Shown here piece after piece: positions 25,601 through 37,351 of a DNA stretch of 64,000 nt. The position numbers and the translations under genes are program-made. The DNA comes from Amphimedon queenslandica (taxonomy: Eukaryota; Porifera; Demospongiae; Haplosclerida; Niphatidae). Below the pieces are notes generated by a model that was given only the letters and a program-made list of their open reading frames with translations, was not told the origin of the DNA and did no database searches. Every line of letters begins with the position of its first letter. Position 1 is the stretch's first letter. The stretch covers positions 65,827 to 129,826 of the forward strand of contig NW_003546298.1 of NCBI RefSeq assembly GCF_000090795.2. Reading direction: 5' to 3'.

Positions 25601-28600
25601 NNNNNNNNNNNNNNNNNNNNNNNNNNNNNNNNNNNNNNNNNNNNNNNNNNNNNNNNNNNNNNNNNNNNNNNNNNNNNNNNNNNNNNNNNNNNNNNNNNNN
25701 NNNNNNNNNNNNNNNNNNNNNNNNNNNNNNNNNNNNNNNNNNNNNNNNNNNNNNNNNNNNNNNNNNNNNNNNNNNNNNNNNNNNNNNNNNNNNNNNNNNN
25801 GTAAGTAAGTCGGTTCTAAAACTGTAGGTACCACTCATTGCTATAGCTTTATCATCACAGTACAATGATCTAATAGCATTAATGGATACTCGAGAGGATT
25901 CGTCATACTGGAGAGCTTTGAAAAGTGAAATTTTACAAAGTGTAAATAATCTTTCATGATCTAGTTGAGCATTTGACAAGAACTGCTGCAGAGCTACAGC
26001 TTCAATGCTAGAAAAGCTGACACTGTTAAGATGTAATGAATGCATAGCATCAAGTACTTGATCATTCTCAAACTGATACAAGTACTGAGAGAGTTGGTTG
26101 TGTTTTAAATATGAAAAAACACGAGCATCAGCAAATCTGATACCGCATTTCTCTAAGCCAGATAAAAGTGCTGCTGATGCTTCATGATTGTATGGAGATA
26201 TATACACAACTCCATCTTGTTTAGCTAGTGCAGTAACACTAGTAGCACCAGTATGCAGTTTAACTGGCACTATACATTTTGATTGAAAATATGACAATTG
26301 CTTGTTGTTAAGCCACTGCCAAAAATTAGACATTTGATCACTTGATCAATGGCTCGTATTGCATTTTGATAGTAAATTAGCAACTCGTTCAGTATTTAAC
26401 AATACAAGCTGAGTGCAACTGCTTTCTACAACTGAACACAGTTGTGTATGCAATATACTGTCTTCAATGTACAAACTCACTAATTGGCTTTCTAAACCAG
26501 GCAGTAGGCTGCTAGGATATGATGAACTGCTAACAAAAATATCATCAACAAAAAGTGACTGGTTTTTAAATTGCTGAAAAGTACCATTTGATAATGGCAA
26601 CAAATCAAGACCAACTACATCACAAAAAGAATCATCTTTTAAAATATACTTTAGAATTTCTAGCTTTTCTTTCCTTGATGCATTGCAGTAAGAAAGCATA
26701 TTACCCTTTAACTCTGACCTAACTAAGTCAGGTTGAAGTGCTTTGAGACTCTGGTATTGCTTTAATGCTTCACTACAGCTATCATTAATTTCAACTAAAT
26801 TGACATTGCATTTAATCATAGCATCTTTGACTGCTGAAGGTGCTTCATCAGTTATAAAAACTGCATCGCTAACACTAATCCATCTCCCTCTTGCAGATGA
26901 AGTATGTACAGCCTACTACTGCCTACTAGTAACTTGTAATATGGATCCAATATGCCAGACCATGGGGTACCTGTGACTCTTTTGATGTCAGGCCAACAAC
27001 TGTACACTGTGCTAGAATCAATCAGTAGCTCCATCAGCTCAGAAACCAACTTAAAGTAACACGAAGGAAGACATTTCTCCACTAAATACTTGTTCCAAGT
27101 TCCCTCTTCATCTCCTTTCCTTTCTTGTGCTTCCCATTTCAAAGAGCGACGGTTACTACTAATAGCAAATGTTCCATTGACATGAACATGAAAAGGTGCC
27201 AGATCTTCAACAGGCAGAGGCAGCACACAGAAAACACGTCCATTTGAAATACATGTAAGATCCTTTAAATTGATAGCTGTGCCAACCCACGGAAGAATGT
27301 GCTGCTTCTCTGCCAATTGCATAACATCATTATCATTGCTACCAATCTGATTAACAACTAGCCAGTCATAATTACTGACTGTACCACCATCAACTTTCTC
27401 AATATTAAAACGTGATACATCTTTAATAATGTCACGTACGCTATACTGTGATTGACCAGTAAATGCTGATTCGACACGACTGATCAATTGTTTCTGTTGA
27501 GATAATCGCGACTGATAATCTCTCTCACTCACACTGACTTTAAATAGTGATAATGTATCATTGCTCTCAGTGATTTTACAAATTTCAATTGAGCAAACTG
27601 ATCTAAGGAAAACTAATAAATACTGGGCTTCTTCTTTTAAAGTATGAATCAGGCTAAGAATCTTATCAATAGTGTAAAAATCACTTGAAAGCATTGATTC
27701 TTTGGTACGCAATGGAAACCTGAACAAGGTCTTATCCTGGTAGCTTGGATTATCCTTTGAAAAACCACAAATCCCATCAAATGGTTCCAGTGCTTCTTGA
27801 CAATAACTTTTCAACTTTTCTAGGTTAAACCCTCTACCTGATCCTCCCTTCCATACTCTTTCCTGTGGATCCAAGAATCCACAATAGTTTTGACTCAGAA
27901 TAACTGGTAAGTCTAAAAATACAAATGAAATCATTATTCACACAAATGCAATCTATGAATATTATTACACACTTCATTACACAATAATAATTCTCAGTAA
28001 AAGTAATTGTAGAAGCAAGAGTACCGTACTAATGGGTTATTAAGCATAGGCACTTATGCAGAAAATGACAGAAAAATGGGTGCTTAATGATTACTCAGCG
28101 CTTAATAAATACAGTAGGTGTGGTTTACAATAATAATTAATTAATCACTTTACTGGCTTTATAATGGCGGGTGGTAAAGAATACTCTTTTGACAGTCTGG
28201 TTCGTGGCCACAACGCTAATAAAAAGTGTCTGGACTCCTACTGCTTGAACTCCTACTGCTTGGACTCCTACTGTTTTGTACTGCGCTTAACAAACCCATG
28301 CTAAGAGCTACATTGAGCCAGACGCCTAATAAGAACTAGAAGCTTAACAACGAAGGGCGCTTAATAATCCAAAGGGCGCTTAATAATCTGTTAGTACGGT
28401 AGGTTATCTACTCTTGCCAGATGGTGTTAGCAAAAGCAGCATATCAATAACCCCATCTTACCAGTAATATGATACACAGAATTAAATCCAACTCCAAACT
28501 TTCCAATTTTGTGTGGGTTCTTGGCTTTACCACTCTGCTGAAAGCTCTGTATGCTCTCCCAGTCTTGTTTCCTGAAAGGAGCATTGTTATAGGAAATGAG

Positions 28601-29906
28601 AGCAGATCCAGTGAATTCTTGTAACAGTAGCTGCTGCTCAGAGTCACTACTATCACTAGCAGCTGATATAAGTGAGAGTGGGAGGGTTTGTAGGACACGA
28701 CAATCCAAATAGAATTTGACTTCAGTGGCCCGAGCATCATCAGCATTTTGTATTATTTCCTAAAGAAGAGAATCAATGAAGAAGACATACAAAAAATGAT
28801 TGTATATGTCACTTTCTACAATGGCATAAGAAATTGTATACAATAATAAAATTTATTAGTTGTTCCAAGTCAAAAATATTGCTCTCATAACTACATAAAA
28901 TTGCACAGACCTTGCAAACTAATTCATAAATCAATCTATGAACTTCAAAGGGGACTATCTAAATTGAGGTGTGTCTTGCATTGTGTGGTCACATCACCAC
29001 CTACCAAGGTCCAAGCAAATAGCTGTATCATGCTCACCAGTGGTACTATGTAAGGACATGTCCACAGGAAATTTGTTGCACGAGCTAAGACTTTATTATA
29101 ATATCAAAATAATAACTTTTTTACTTTAATTTGGCGATGCTTTATTTTTGCAATATGACAGGGTATAGAACGTACTGCAATTGTATGTACATGTAGCTAC
29201 ATAACTTATACCATTTAAATAATAATATGAATATTGCTGAGTTGCTTCTGTAGGTAAGCTACTTGTCCCAAATGAGTATCTGAGCAAAACATTAAAAAAT
29301 GGGAGCGGTAGTAACATAATGATCAGTGACATATACATAAGATCAGATTTCAACAAAAGGATAAGGGAGTAAGCAGTAACAAACATACATAAAGTAAAGG
29401 AACAGTGATGAGAGGTAACAAAGGCAACAGGGGAACCAAGGGTATGGAGGGCTAAAATTAGTGGGAGTTAAATTTGGCGATTTGTTAAAAATAATGTAAA
29501 CAGCAAACTTTATATTAGTGATTTTGCAGCCACATGCAATTGAGCATGCTCAGAATGAAGACTTAATATTGGAGGGTCAGGATGCTCACTGTAATCACCA
29601 ATTCATCAATTAATTAATACTATTTTTCCCACCAAAGACATTTCCACGATAATTTTATTGCACTTATATTATTACTGCAAAACAAAAATGCAAATATAAC
29701 ATAAATAAAACACAAAAACTCGTTTGAAAATTTCAGTGTACCTTAAATATCTGACCACTTGGATAGTCCTGAAGAATCTTTTTAATCATCTGGTACAAGG
29801 GAGGAACTCTTTGACCAAAATCTTCCCCTCTCAACTCCAGACTAGATCCAGTGTTCCGGCGCTTGTTACTTGAATTTTCACTGCCATCAAAGCAAGTTCG
29901 CTTCAT
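16687..29906 (-). CDS. Sacsin-like giant chaperone, interrupted in this assembly
   Basis: Exons 29742-29906 (start MKRTCFDG), 28462-28759 and 16687-27912 join in phase, ~4,000 residues. Three sacsin repeat modules each open with an Hsp90-type ATPase fold. Module 1 has FGQRVPPLYQMIKKIL, EIIQNADDARATEV and GKFGVGFNSVYHIT. Module 2 (about 25400) has EMIQNADDAGATKV and KFGVGFCSVYH. Module 3 (about 22540) has ELLQNADDAKATKI and QFGIGFNVVYH. The C-terminus has a J domain with YLLYHPDKAEP (about 17430) and a HEPN domain (16695-17110). Sacsin is a cytosolic Hsp70-linked co-chaperone; the J and HEPN order supports a true sacsin rather than a lone ATPase repeat. No ubiquitin-like N-terminus is seen. 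Three problems lie in exon 3: a frame change near 26905-26935, an in-frame TGA at 26346-26348 and the gap 25573-25800. They may be assembly errors or mark decay; the 2,953 residues after the gap are uninterrupted. Confidence 0.85.
25573..25800. other. Assembly gap in the sacsin-like gene
   Basis: 228 N. The reading frame on either side differs, so the stated gap length is not the true one or sequence at the edges is wrong. Confidence 0.99.
28022..28401. mobile_element. MITE-like element in sacsin intron 2
   Basis: Begins TACCGTACTAATGGGTTATTAAGC and ends with an imperfect complement, GCTTAATAATCTGTTAGTACGGTA. Inside, GGGCGCTTAATAA is repeated. 380 bp, no coding sequence, same TACCG/CGGTA end type as the element at 15826. 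Confidence 0.6.
28760..29741 (-). other. Intron 1 of the sacsin-like gene with a decayed repeat
   Basis: 982 bp between in-phase exons. About 29455-29580 (TTAAATTTGGCGA, CCACATGCAATTGAGCATG) resembles the inside of the element at 51165-51377, so an old copy of that element lies here. Confidence 0.5.
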
Positions 29907-30755
29907 GTTGCGAGCATGTATCTGGGCAAAAAGAAAAGAAGAGTGAGTTCTGACCGAGGCGGTTCTGACTCTTCGAGTTAGCTTCGAAGCCTTCGACCAC
30001 GCCTTTAGTTTTAACACGTCACGCTGCCTGACTGTCTCGATCTAATGAGGTCAGTATTAACATAGGAACTTGAGTTTGAATAATAATAATTATACATCCA
30101 TGGTTTAAAGCAATTAAAAGCCTTGATTGTTTTGACTTATAGTGAGTTCTTAGTATAAATTATGATGCATTGCTTTAAATTTTTGTGCTAGCATTGCAAC
30201 TAGAAGTGCTACACAAGTGCAATGTTTTACTTTATAGACTTATCTTCTCTAATTTAAGAAATAGCTGTGGTAGAAATAAAAATTAATCCTAATAGATCTA
30301 GCATGTATCAATACAGACATTGCATGTGCATTGAAATTTTTGTGTACCTGTATTACTTATACTTATATTAAAAAAAAAACAGATTATGTATGTACTTGTA
30401 TGCATTGGAAAATTTTTGTGTGCAGACATTATTCACTTTTTGCTTCCCAAATTCATCTGTATTTGGAGGTTTTGCATTCATTACTATTATTTATTTTAGT
30501 CAATGTTTTTAATGGCTTCAAAATTACGCCAAATTTTTATTACATTTTCTGATACATATTAATTTATGTCCTTATGCTATGTAGAAAATTTGAGCTGATT
30601 GAAGTCATGAAGTCATGCACACTCAGAAACAAATTTAGGCCATTAGACATTGTTATTTTTTGATAGTGTAAATTTTTAGAGTTTAATAATTATCAAGAAG
30701 CAGTTACTATTGACAATTTGTACAAACATTCTCATTGTGAATAGTCTATGTACAG
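29907..30755. other. Intergenic upstream of the sacsin-like gene
   Basis: Holds the sacsin-like 5' region and, at 30604-30720, the recurring spacer also seen near 13850, 36280 and 37630. No gene recognised. Confidence 0.4.
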
Positions 30756-31347
30756 CATAGGGGTAGGAACAGGGGGGGGCAGGAGGGGCTTAAGTCCCCC
30801 CAACTTTCATTGAAGGGGGGCTTAGCCCCTCCAACTTTAAGTGATATACATGCATTACTATTATCAACACTATAGGCTTTAGTTTAGGTAATCCTTATAT
30901 ATGTGTGCATGTGATGATTTGTTTCATAAAACAATTGATACACTAGCTTAACTTTTAAGAACATGCACTCTTATTAGTTTTTTCAGAAATACACAAGCTT
31001 CTACTTTTTTATTTAACAACTCTGTTAACATTAGCTTCAGCTGAGCATAGATTTTCGACGTTAAGGAGATTAAAAAACTACTTGCGCTCCACAATGTCAC
31101 AAGAGCGTCTTAATCATGCAGTTATTTTGCATACACACAAAAAATTTACTGATAATTTACACATTGAGGACATTGCAAAGGAATTCGTTACATTTAATGA
31201 GCATAGACGCCAATATTTTGGACAATATTAATTCAGTACATACTATGTATTAATGATCAATTGTTAAATCATGCTCCTATGATTGTAAATAAATAATACC
31301 TTAGCCCCGGCCCCCACCTAAAATTTTAGTTTGTTCCTACCCCTATG
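30756..31347 (+). mobile_element. Deleted hAT transposon with intact ends
   Basis: Ends CATAGGGGTAGGAACA and TGTTCCTACCCCTATG are perfect 16 bp inverted repeats, flanked on both sides by the 8 bp direct repeat ATGTACAG (30748-30755 and 31348-31355), the target-site length of hAT elements. Inside, 30989-31231 is open and encodes a hAT-type C-terminal dimerisation segment (ASAEHRFSTLRRLKNYLRS, then SQERLNHAVILHTH) ending at TAA. The DDE catalytic part and BED finger are gone, so the element cannot move by itself. Confidence 0.85.
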
Positions 31348-31435
31348 ATGTACAGTGTCCACATAATGTTGAGCTACTGTAACTTTATAAAACAAATGGC
31401 ATGCATGTACACATACATAATATAGTTATTATTTT

Positions 31436-31700
31436 AGGGTATCATTCCATTTGGCATGGGCAAACAATTGATTGCATTCTATATACAGTGACTTATCCAT
31501 GCAACAAGTATGCTCCACTTATTATCTAGTCTTGTATTATGATTTGTACCCATTACATAAACAAGTGGAAGTGTGATGGCTCAGAGACCTCTTACTTTCA
31601 AGAGTTAAGCTGCGGCATTGTGCAAGTGGATGAGTCAATAGTCAACCTCTCTAATTAGTGTTTTGATTATTATGTAGAGAGCATTTTCCAGAGAATGGCA
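31436..31700 (+). pseudogene. dCMP deaminase-like exon relic
   Basis: Matches exon 3 of 2936-3855 (ATTGCATTCTATATACAGTG, CTTATCCATGCAACAAGTATGC) and the start of exon 4 (GAGAGCATTTTCC). PCNKC reads PCNKY, a zinc Cys is lost and frames are broken. Confidence 0.8.
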
Positions 31701-32483
31701 TATTGAGGTAAGTTTTTCTGCTTTCTGTGATGCATTAAGAGCTTTATTAATAACACGTATATACAAATATAGACCTATGCATTAATTTCTAATTCAATTA
31801 TATAACATTAAACATTGTTAGTTTTTATTTTCTAGTAATTATTGACCTTCCTAGTTCCATTAAATTTTTAATTAACTTTTTTCCCATTTATAGCAACTCA
31901 ATAGCTTTTAGTCAAACTTTAACTATTAACTTCAGGGAAGTATCACTGTATCTGATAATTAAAAGGATTAGCATCGTGAAGCACCATAAAAAAGAACAAA
32001 AAAAATTATCACCAACAACTAGTGGATCTTGTCCTTCAATGATTGAAATAATCTTAGATTTTAAATCTATTAATCAGCTTTATTTTGCATAAAGTTATAA
32101 TATAATGAAAAAGTGGCAATAATCATGAAAAGACAATTGAAAATGGTATCATCATAAGTTCATAACTTGTGCATCTGTAACAATCATTACTTGTGATTAT
32201 GAATTTTTTGAATGGTTGATTTTAAACTATGTCCCATTAAATTTATTATTATTGTTACTAACTAACTTGCTATGATTACTATTTGCATAGTTTATAGGCT
32301 GTGTTAGAGTTTTTCACTCTGCTTTATTTGATTCATAATGTATTCAGAATATTAATTTTCAATTAAGTAAGTGTAAACACAGAAGAAAACAACAATTAAG
32401 TTGTAAAACAGCATAGAGCTACCTACTAAAGTACATGTATATGTGTAACTATAATAATGTCTCTGTCTGTGTGTCAATGAGAT
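31701..32483. other. Intergenic, AT-rich, no gene seen
   Basis: About 780 bp without a supported reading frame or RNA. It lies downstream of the beta-helix gene, whose 3' UTR is probably included. Confidence 0.4.
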
Positions 32484-35400
32484 CTAATCACTCTTGTTGA
32501 ACATACCATAAGACTTGGTAAAATCTGGTAGTAATCGTTGTGGTAGTTCATCATTATCATCATCATTGGTATTATGACCACTTGGGCTTATTATGGCATT
32601 GAACTTAATTTGAATGCAATGCTTTCTACAACAAGTGTACCATCCAATGTAACACAATAAGTAAGCAAGAGGGAGGGACATCAAAACAACTTCAAAGACT
32701 GCTACCAGTGTGGTTGTACTGTTATTAGTGTTCAGTGGTGCTATCTGCAGTGTATTAATGAGGATGAGATCAATAAGAAGGAATGAATTCATGTGATTGT
32801 GGAATATCTCCTGAAAAGGTGCACACAAGCAATGCAGGAATAAGATGCAGAGAATGAGTAGTTCTTTTGTCATGATGTTCCAAAATTTTCCATCCGAAAA
32901 ATAAATTGGTATAAGAACCGGTAAGATGCGATATAGAAAGAATAAACCAGCAAAGCATCTACAGTTATCCTTGAAACAACCTTGAAATGAATCTAAGAAT
33001 GGTTTTAGTTTCATTCTTAATCTGTGAAGAGTGTAAGTAACAACATTCCTCCTAATGTTCAATACACCACTCACTCTTACCATTAGAGGCTCTGATAATA
33101 GAATAATAGGAGGAGGTAGTATGATAACCATTAGACAAATGAGAGCTGGTGTAACATATTTAAGATGATTGTGAGACAAGTAGGACATGTCTCCATTGTA
33201 TAAAGGAACCGTTTTCAATGTTACCTCATGATCACCTTTCACATATGAAGGGAATAGAATATAAAGTGTAATTATCAAGCAGCGAAAGTAGCAGAGAACT
33301 AAGAAAGCAGTTAGGGCATTAACAATGGAACCTCTTATATTCTTACGTCCACATTTATGACAGAGTTTGATGCAACAGTGAAATGAATGGAATTTGAGTA
33401 AAAGTATGGTAATGATGATCAATAGAAAAGCATACAGTGTGGTAAGATACTTTATCATCATCAAGTCCATGATTGTGGCATCCTTAAACAAACAAAATGA
33501 CAACTGGTCAATCTCAAATGTTTCCAAATCAAAAATACCATAAATCATTTTAAAAGCATGGAAAAAATATACCAGTGGGCCACTGTATGACTGGTATACT
33601 GTATTACGATAGTGATTGTTAACAACCTGTGAATAGAATATAAATGAGTACAGTGCGCCTGATGTGAGGTTAATATTAAAGAAAAGGATTACTAGAAATA
33701 TACCAGTAACTGGTATAATCTCAGAGATTATGTATAACAATGGTCCATACTGACAGTGTGTAGACTCACCACAATGATAGCTAGGAGAGTGAAGGTAAGT
33801 GGTGTAACCCGTGATACAACTACCACACAATACACCATTCCTATGAGGACCACAAACATGATCATTTAAGAGACTGTAATTCAATGGAAGGACATGGTCT
33901 TCATGTCTGTTACCTTTAGAATTATGATAATTGCATAGACTTGTCACACAATCTGCAGTTGCAAATTTCTCTTTTATATATCCAGCCCAAAGTCCTCCAT
34001 CAATGACTGCTGCATTATCTTCTAAACGACCTGATATTCCATAATAGTAGTTACTTTTACAATGACATGTATCAATTTGAAATATATATCCTGGAGGGCA
34101 ATGATATAGTGTGATATTGATCAGTTTCCTAGCACTGTACTCAGTTGTCTGTAGTAGTAGAGTAGCTGTATCCCCTACTGTTCCTTTAAAGACTATTATG
34201 TAACTGTTTGCAATGGAGTAGGTTATATCAATCTTCAATGATGAACTGTGTACATTTTGTAGAGTTGCTGACAATGGGAACAACTGTAAGTTTGTTATAG
34301 TGTTATCAAACTCATCCATTTGTGTAATAGTCATGTTATATGGTATTCCAGGATAAGGACTTAGCTCTTCCTCATCAATTATCGATAGTTTAACTGGTGC
34401 AGTAGCAACTGGAGGTGGTGTGGGTGATGAAAATTCGAATTTGCCCATTTTGCTAGATGTAAATATAGTTGAAACATTTCCACCATACAATTGAATGCAA
34501 TCTTGAAATGTTGAGGCAAAAATATCACGGCCAAATTTACTGGTGGCATTGTTGTTGGTAAAATGGAATGTAACATTATCATGAGGTTGAAAAATGAAGC
34601 ATGTTCCTTCATGTAAATTTATCGATGATTGAATATATATTGCACCACCAATGAGAGCTCTATTATTTGAAATATTTATAAAAGATAAACCACCTTCTAA
34701 AAATGTCATTACTGAATCTTCTGCTAAAAATATAGCACCTCCTCGATCCCCAGTATTGTTAGAAAAATTGATACGGGCATGATATGAAATATGTAGACGA
34801 CTATTTACAGCATATAAAGCAGTGCCAGAGTTATTGATGAATGAAATTTTTGAAAACAAATCAACAAAAGCATCAGCAGCATATAATGTTGCTTTAAACA
34901 GTTTACCATTAAGTTCCTGTTGATTGATATCTATTCCTGCTATATTTTCAATGAAATAACAACGTTCAAATTTTATAACAGTTTCAAGACACTTATAAAT
35001 TTTTTGACGTCTACCACTGACATCTACTGCCGAGCTAACTACAGCTTTGTTGCCAGTGAAATAACAAAATTCAAAATGAAATTCTTTTTCCTTAACATCA
35101 CCAGGGGCCAAATGAACTATTTGAATTGCGATTCCTCCACCAAACTTTGCCATGTTATTGGTAATATTACAACTGATCAGAGCAACAACAAATTCAAGTG
35201 GCATAGTAGTGCTATTGTAACTACATTTGGTTTTATGCACTATAAACCCAATGGCTCCTCCAGCAGTACCAGCTCTATTACCAATGAAATTAGAAAAGGT
35301 GATGCACAAAAGTAAGTTTGCACAATGATCCACCTCCATATACAATGCACCACCCATTGTTGTAGCAGAATTATTAACAAACTGATTACTGGCAATTGAA

Positions 35401-36032
35401 ATTATATTAGTAGACATAGAACTATTATAAAGATTATATTGAAGTATGTGTAAGCCTCCTCCTGTTGCATTTAATTCTTCAGCTCTGTAATGTTTTATAC
35501 CATTGTTTATAAATAAATTATGCATTACACTTCCACTGCTGCTTTCATAGAGTACCAGCCCATAACCATTATTGTCACTAAAATTGACTTTTGCAACATT
35601 AAAATTTTTACAATTATAGAAGAGGACACTTTGACGCCCATAGTATTTTTGATCCTTTTTATAAAGCAACCCACAGTGTTCAATAGTAAAACCAATGAGT
35701 GCAACAATACTGCACTTATTAAAAACAATGCCAGAATTACCATAGAGCATTGATGCATAGCTGCAGTTAATGATAGTACCTTGTCCATTGATAGTTAGTC
35801 CATTAATATCAGTAAATATAACACTACCTTGTAGACTAAGAGTAGGACTGATGATCTCTATTGTGAGGTTGCCAGTGTTGTTAATAGTATCAGCTACATA
35901 CTTCAATGACTGACAGGAATACTGAGGCTGCTCTGTAAGACACTCAATGGAATCAATTCCATTATTTCCATCAATCCTGATATTAAAAGATGATACACTA
36001 TGAACAAAAATACATAGCAGGAGAATAATCAT
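32484..36032 (-). CDS. Beta-helix ectodomain, multi-span membrane protein
   Basis: Intronless, 1,182 residues. Residues 1-16 form a signal peptide (MIILLLCIFVHSVSSF). Residues ~20-530 repeat short Asn-rich units (FVNNSATTMGGALY, FIGNRAGTAGGAIGF, FTGNKAVVSSAVDV), the pattern of a right-handed parallel beta-helix (pectin-lyase-like), with many N-glycosylation sites. A Cys-rich stretch follows (CPPGYIFQIDTCHCKSNYYY, HVCGPHRNGVLCGSC). From about residue 755, 8-10 hydrophobic segments form a polytopic membrane domain, then a short acidic tail (NTNDDDNDELPQRLL). The architecture suggests a cell-surface receptor or adhesion protein; the function is unknown. The absence of introns amid spliced neighbours is consistent with a retrocopied or expanded family. 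I do not recognise a named gene. Confidence 0.75.
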   Translation of the reverse strand: MIILLLCIFVHSVSSFNIRIDGNNGIDSIECLTEQPQYSCQSLKYVADTINNTGNLTIEIISPTLSLQGSVIFTDINGLTINGQGTIINCSYASMLYGNSGIVFNKCSIVALIGFTIEHCGLLYKKDQKYYGRQSVLFYNCKNFNVAKVNFSDNNGYGLVLYESSSGSVMHNLFINNGIKHYRAEELNATGGGLHILQYNLYNSSMSTNIISIASNQFVNNSATTMGGALYMEVDHCANLLLCITFSNFIGNRAGTAGGAIGFIVHKTKCSYNSTTMPLEFVVALISCNITNNMAKFGGGIAIQIVHLAPGDVKEKEFHFEFCYFTGNKAVVSSAVDVSGRRQKIYKCLETVIKFERCYFIENIAGIDINQQELNGKLFKATLYAADAFVDLFSKISFINNSGTALYAVNSRLHISYHARINFSNNTGDRGGAIFLAEDSVMTFLEGGLSFINISNNRALIGGAIYIQSSINLHEGTCFIFQPHDNVTFHFTNNNATSKFGRDIFASTFQDCIQLYGGNVSTIFTSSKMGKFEFSSPTPPPVATAPVKLSIIDEEELSPYPGIPYNMTITQMDEFDNTITNLQLFPLSATLQNVHSSSLKIDITYSIANSYIIVFKGTVGDTATLLLQTTEYSARKLINITLYHCPPGYIFQIDTCHCKSNYYYGISGRLEDNAAVIDGGLWAGYIKEKFATADCVTSLCNYHNSKGNRHEDHVLPLNYSLLNDHVCGPHRNGVLCGSCITGYTTYLHSPSYHCGESTHCQYGPLLYIISEIIPVTGIFLVILFFNINLTSGALYSFIFYSQVVNNHYRNTVYQSYSGPLVYFFHAFKMIYGIFDLETFEIDQLSFCLFKDATIMDLMMIKYLTTLYAFLLIIITILLLKFHSFHCCIKLCHKCGRKNIRGSIVNALTAFLVLCYFRCLIITLYILFPSYVKGDHEVTLKTVPLYNGDMSYLSHNHLKYVTPALICLMVIILPPPIILLSEPLMVRVSGVLNIRRNVVTYTLHRLRMKLKPFLDSFQGCFKDNCRCFAGLFFLYRILPVLIPIYFSDGKFWNIMTKELLILCILFLHCLCAPFQEIFHNHMNSFLLIDLILINTLQIAPLNTNNSTTTLVAVFEVVLMSLPLAYLLCYIGWYTCCRKHCIQIKFNAIISPSGHNTNDDDNDELPQRLLPDFTKSYGMFNKSD

Positions 36033-36868
36033 GATGAACTTGGCAGTGAACTCAACATATTAAATTTTTACTAAATAAAGAAAGGTTTACTTTCATAAAC
36101 AGTTGCCACAAAAAGTAGTTTCACTATATTAGTTACAACATCATGGCAATCATAACACTGAATATAGATAAAATAACTTCACAGTTTCTTTATGTAATGT
36201 AAATAGCAACAATGCATTACCCCATACATGACATTGCGAATTTTCTGTTATTTTTATAAAATAGAGTACATAGATCATCAGACATTGCTATTTTTTGATA
36301 GTGTAGATTTCTTGAAGTTTAATAATTATCAAAAAGTAGTTACTACTGACTATTCCATTATTACAAACATTATCTACATACCATATATATAGCCCGAATT
36401 TTTGTTATTCTAAAGTTTTGTCAAAATTCAAATTTCTTGTTAAAATTAATTTTTGTCAATAAAATTTTCGTCATTTTTGTTATTGATCTGTACACTATAC
36501 CCACATGGAACGAAAATTTCATCAGTTAATATTTATCAAGCAAAAAACCTGAAAAATTTGAAAAAAAATTTGACTGGCAAAATTTGGAGCTTCTATGGTA
36601 TGCTGAACTACTGTAACACTACATAGAAATTAGCATACATGCACGTGTACATGATATAGTTATTATTTTAGGGTATCATTCCATTTGGTGTGGGCAATCA
36701 AACCAAGCAACATTATGCTCAACTTATAATTGTATACCCATTACATAAACAAAGTGCAGTGTGATTGCTGATGGCTCACTGGCTCAGAGACCTCTTACTT
36801 TCAATAGTGAAGCTGCAGCATTGTGCAGGAGCATGACAGCATGAGTCAATGGTCAGCCTCTTTAATTA
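36010..36868. repeat. ~860 bp direct repeat, copy 1
   Basis: Near-identical to 37362-38219, with scattered single-base differences (for example ACATGGAACG against ACATGAAACG). It covers the start of the beta-helix gene, its upstream region and a deaminase relic. Copy 2 begins exactly at the gap. Confidence 0.9.
36669..36860 (+). pseudogene. dCMP deaminase-like exon-3 relic
   Basis: GGGTATCATTCCATTTGG and CAGTGTGATTGCTGATGGCT mark a heavily deleted exon 3. Only scattered segments remain and no frame survives. Confidence 0.65.
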
Positions 36869-37114
36869 TATATACTAGGGCCACTTTGACTTTTAAATCT
36901 GCATAATGTAATAACTTTCTTATTTTAAATGCTACAGACAGCGGTTTTTTTTGCATTATGATCCTCTCCAAAACCCCGGTATTTTGATATATGATACAAC
37001 TAGAGCGCAGTTATAGAAAAGGAGAAGTAAAATCAAAGCACATGGACACTTGAAGAGCACTTGACGCCATTACTACCACCCACGTGCGGTTATCGCGTAG
37101 GCGGATAAAATAAA

Positions 37115-37193
37115 ATGGCCGCTGCAGCAAGAAGTGAGAAACAGACTTTGAACAATGTACTGGACTCAAAGGAAAGGCTAAATACAATTATAG
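37115..37193 (+). CDS. Orphan first exon of an unknown gene
   Basis: ATG in a good context (AAAATGGCC) opens MAAAARSEKQTLNNVLDSK and continues for 26 codons to ATTATAG|GTAAAG, a strong donor. The upstream ~90 bp is GC-richer (CACCCACGTGCGG, an E-box-like site), like other promoters in this window. The next exon is missing: 158 bp on lies the 10-N gap, and beyond it the repeated block. Product not recognised. Confidence 0.4.
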
Positions 37194-37351
37194 GTAAAGT
37201 ATAAAGCTGTCTTAACTTCATACATATACAAAGGTAAGGAGAAGAACTGCATAATTGTGCAGCAAATACTAAGATAGGTAGCCATACCTTTTTTACATTG
37301 TCTAAGCCTTTATGCTATGCTTTTGAAGGTAGGATTTGTATATATGCCTCC

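Noticed and set aside
26346-26348. TGA in the sacsin-like gene as selenocysteine
   Set aside because: Sacsins are not selenoproteins and the site is near a second lesion and a gap; a mutation or error is simpler.
34920-35315. Plus-strand open frames opposite the beta-helix gene
   Set aside because: They are shadows of the 1,182-residue minus-strand gene and show no domain of their own.
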